Shown piece by piece: positions 61,671 to 64,000 of a stretch of DNA of 64,000 nucleotides (within the stretch, counting starts at the first letter, position 1; the number at the start of each line of letters is the position of its first letter). Source of the DNA: Adiantum capillus-veneris (taxonomy: Eukaryota > Streptophyta > Polypodiopsida > Polypodiales > Pteridaceae). The notes beneath the pieces were generated by a model, which saw only the letters and a list, made by a program, of their open reading frames with translations, was not told where the DNA came from and did no database searches. The translations under genes were made by a program, and so were the position numbers. The DNA is taken from assembly GCA_014529385.2 (NCBI GenBank), contig CM043959.1, positions 14,073,809 through 14,137,808 of the forward strand, read 5' to 3'.

Positions 61671-62755
61671 CTACTGAAACACATTATGAATCTTCCAAGT
61701 GTCAGACAATTTCAGTCTATATGCAACATCCTTGAACTTCTCAAGTACTTGAAAAGGCCCATAGTAACGCATGCCGAGCTTCGGAAACAACCTTCCCTTG
61801 CCCTTCATCTTCTTTAACCTAGTCTTCAAACCGTAAAAGTACCCAATCACCAGGTAAAAACAACAATTCACAACGGAGATGATTAACAGCCCTTTTCTGC
61901 TTTGCATGAGTCTTCTCCAAGGCAAGCTTGATCTTCTTATACATTTCATCCAAATTCTCAACATAACAATCTACTTCAAAAAGTTTATCCTTTGTGTGAA
62001 AAATGGGAGGAACCTTTTCGCCACCCTCAACAATCTCAAAAGGTGCCTTGCCTGTTGACGAATGCACCGTATTGTTGTACACATACTCAAGCATGGGTAG
62101 ATACTGCTCCCACTTGCCCTTATTATCTGACACATAATATTTCAATAGATCTAAGACAATAGAATTAGTCTAAGACAGTGAAAATAGCCTCTTCTAATTG
62201 CCCATCAGTTTGTGGATGAGATGAGGATGAAAACTTGAGCGTGGTGCCCATGTTTTCAAACAAGCCTCTCCAACAGATGGTCATACGAGGGTCACGATCA
62301 TTAATAAAAGATTGTGACATACCATGGTACGTGAACACATTGTATAAAAAGAACCGTGCCATCTGGTCAGATTTTATCTTCTCCCTGACAGGAATAAAAT
62401 GGGTCTGCTTGCTAAACCTGCAAATAATGGTCCATATACCATCATTCCCTGTCGGCATTCTTGGAAGATCAAAGATAAAATCTATAGCAATGCTTTCCCA
62501 TGGCTTATCTGGAATAGGCAGTGGTTGTAATAACCTTGGTGCCTTTTGCTTGTCAAACTTGACCTTTTGGCAAATCACGCAAGCTCGCACAAAGACATCC
62601 ACATCTCTCCTCAAAGTAGGCCAATAAAAGAATGTCTCGACCGCTTTTATTGTCGCATCTATACCACAATGCCCTGCATACGGTGGGACATGGCTTTCTA
62701 TGATAACCATATGTCGCAATGGCCTAGTGCCACATAGTCTGCCATGCATCATCAT
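61671..62755 (-). pseudogene. integrase of chromovirus E
   Basis: The zinc-binding region has HVPPYAGHCGIDATIKAVE and CVICQKVKFDK (about 62690-62560), giving H, H, C, C. The core has DFIFDLPRMP (62480), FINDRDPRM (62300) and DGQLEEAI (62190), with D, D, E kept. A stop at about 62165 and a frame change at about 62150 interrupt it. It continues with SSTGKAPFEIVEGGEKVPP (62070), RYYGPFQVLEKF (61760) and WKIHNVF (61690). Confidence 0.9.
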
Positions 62756-62799
62756 AAAACCATCCTTGAGGAGGTAGTGCTCATGGAGTTGCCCATCTT

Positions 62800-63300
62800 G
62801 AAACTATTCAAAGATCCTTGCAAAATCTTCATCAGTAGTATACTGTTCTTTCATGTCATCAAGCTCATGATGATAAGGAATTGACACTAAAATTTGTGGC
62901 TTTCTTGATAATGCATCAGTCACAACATTCTTCTTGCCTTTCATATGCAAAATTTGAAAGTGGAACATAGAGAGAATACTTGCCCATCGCATATGCTTTT
63001 CATATAACTTTGACTGTGTCAGGAAGTATCACAAGGTTTGATGATCTGTCAGGACAACAAAATCAGCACCTAACAAGCAGTGCTTCCAACTAGAAAGTGC
63101 CTGAATCATGGCCAGTATCTCTTTCTCATAGATTTACATCGTCTTTTCTGGCCTTGCAAGATTCTGCTCTCGTAAGCTACTAACCCGACCATCTTGCATT
63201 AACACTGCTCCAATACTATTGCCACACGTATCACACTGGACCACAAACGGCTTCCTGAGATCTGATAACACAATTACTAGATCCGAAGTCATCTTTTCCT
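62800..63300 (-). pseudogene. RNase H and tether of chromovirus E
   Basis: Minus-strand blocks: VVQCDTCGNSIGAVLMQDGR (about 63245, with the QCD.CG start of RNase H), YEKEILAMIQALSSWKH (63120), DFVVLTDH (63060), and MKGKKNVVTDALSRKPQI (62940). A stop at 63134 precedes the IYEKE block. Confidence 0.85.
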
Positions 63301-64000
63301 TAAGAGATTAAAAGATGAAATTTCTTTTTGTGTCCACTTGAAAGTGACCTCTTTCTTTTGCAAAGCATGTAGGGGTGAAGTAATCTCAACAAAGTTCCTG
63401 ATAAACCTTCTATAGTAAGAGCATAGCCCAAGAAGCTACGGACATCATGCACAGTCTTCAAATCTGGCCATGTCTTGATTGCTTCAACCTTGGCAAGATC
63501 CATTCCGACACCATCCTTTGACACTATGTGGACAAGAAAGTGAATCTCTTCCAAGAAGAACTCACTTTTCTTAGGATTAACAAGAAACCTGTGAGTGCGT
63601 AGCTCTTTGAACACATGGTCAAGTGATGCCTATGCTCCTCTTCATTCTTTGAGTAGACTATCATGTCGTCAAAGAATGTGCCAACAAACTTTTGATGTGG
63701 GCGGAAAATCTGATCCATCATCCTATTGAACGTAGCAGGAGCATTTATAAGACCGAACAACATCACTAAGAACTCATACAGACCAAATGTCTCTTGTACA
63801 CATCCTCTGGCCTGATACAAATTTGCTGGCACCCACTCTTAAGGTCTATCCTACTGAAATTGCAGCACCCTCTAGTCAATCAAGAATACCATGAATCCTT
63901 GGAATAGGAAACCTATTCTTGATGGTATTCTTATTCAATGCACGGTAATCAATACACATATACCAAGAGCCATCCTTCTTCTGCACTAGAAGCATTGGGG
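63300..64000 (-). pseudogene. reverse transcriptase of chromovirus E (partial)
   Basis: Minus-strand reading begins at the right edge with the QKKDGSW block (about 63980) and NRFPIPRI (63910). After a broken segment come [20 protein letters not shown] (63780) and [18 protein letters not shown] (63690, catalytic FFDD). [20 protein letters not shown] (63580) and VHDVRSFLGY (63450) follow. Frame changes near 63840 and 63610. Confidence 0.9.

Larger units (their letters stand above)
61104..64000 (-). mobile_element. chromovirus E, RT to chromodomain (truncated by window)
   Basis: Minus-strand order is RT (64000-63300), RNase H (about 63290-62800), integrase (62755-61671), chromodomain (about 61530-61440) and 3' LTR (61103). 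It is a close relative of the element at 32440-39934 and better preserved, though stops and frame changes are present. Its 5' part is beyond the window's right edge. Confidence 0.9.

Overview
This is a window of nuclear DNA from a land plant. The evidence is a spliced, plant-type ubiquitin-conjugating enzyme (E2) gene at the left edge, a BAHD acyltransferase gene remnant, and plant-type LTR and LINE retrotransposons, one of them with the plant initiator-Met tRNA primer site. The density of nested, decayed transposons and the long (CA)n/(GA)n/(CT)n tracts suggest a large genome (fern, lycophyte or similar), but the lineage cannot be fixed from sequence alone. I see no CRISPR array, operon, rRNA or tRNA gene.

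Layout. 1-712: last two coding exons of an E2 gene (+), apparently intact. 1846-3484: a 1.6 kb non-autonomous LTR element (-). 3.8-4.3 kb and 15.5-15.9 kb: Ty1/copia scraps. 5.9-7.0 kb: diverged repeats around a 40-base poly-G and a (TC)n tract. 7.0-8.7 kb: Ty3/gypsy pol fragment. 8.7-19.8 kb: mostly unrecognised AT-rich DNA with a (CA)49 tract, a 16-bp hairpin, a LINE scrap and a possible spliced minus-strand gene. 20.0-20.7 kb: a 5'-truncated LINE with a 13-bp target-site duplication.

22.5-30.5 kb: a long decayed gypsy element (family A) carrying two DNA-transposon insertions. 32.4-39.9 kb: a chromodomain gypsy element (family 1) that appears to have landed inside a BAHD gene whose 3' end resumes at 39.9 kb. 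40.7-48.9 kb: a nest in which a LINE (LINE1a) sits in a second family-A element and is itself abutted by a third, inverted family-A copy, followed by a chromovirus integrase fragment. 48.9-58.0 kb: a minus-strand LINE (LINE1b) holding a complete second LINE (LINE2, 15-bp target duplication) and a MITE. 58.9-64.0 kb: chromovirus gag (+) and pol (-) facing each other with inverted LTR pieces.

Almost all transposon genes carry stops, frameshifts or deletions, so the E2 gene is the only feature I would call a working gene. The clearest new-looking item is a roughly 690-bp MITE family: two inverted copies at 24316-25007 and 56143-56828, identical 10-bp terminal inverted repeats, perfect 8-bp target duplications, and an empty site for the second copy elsewhere in the window.
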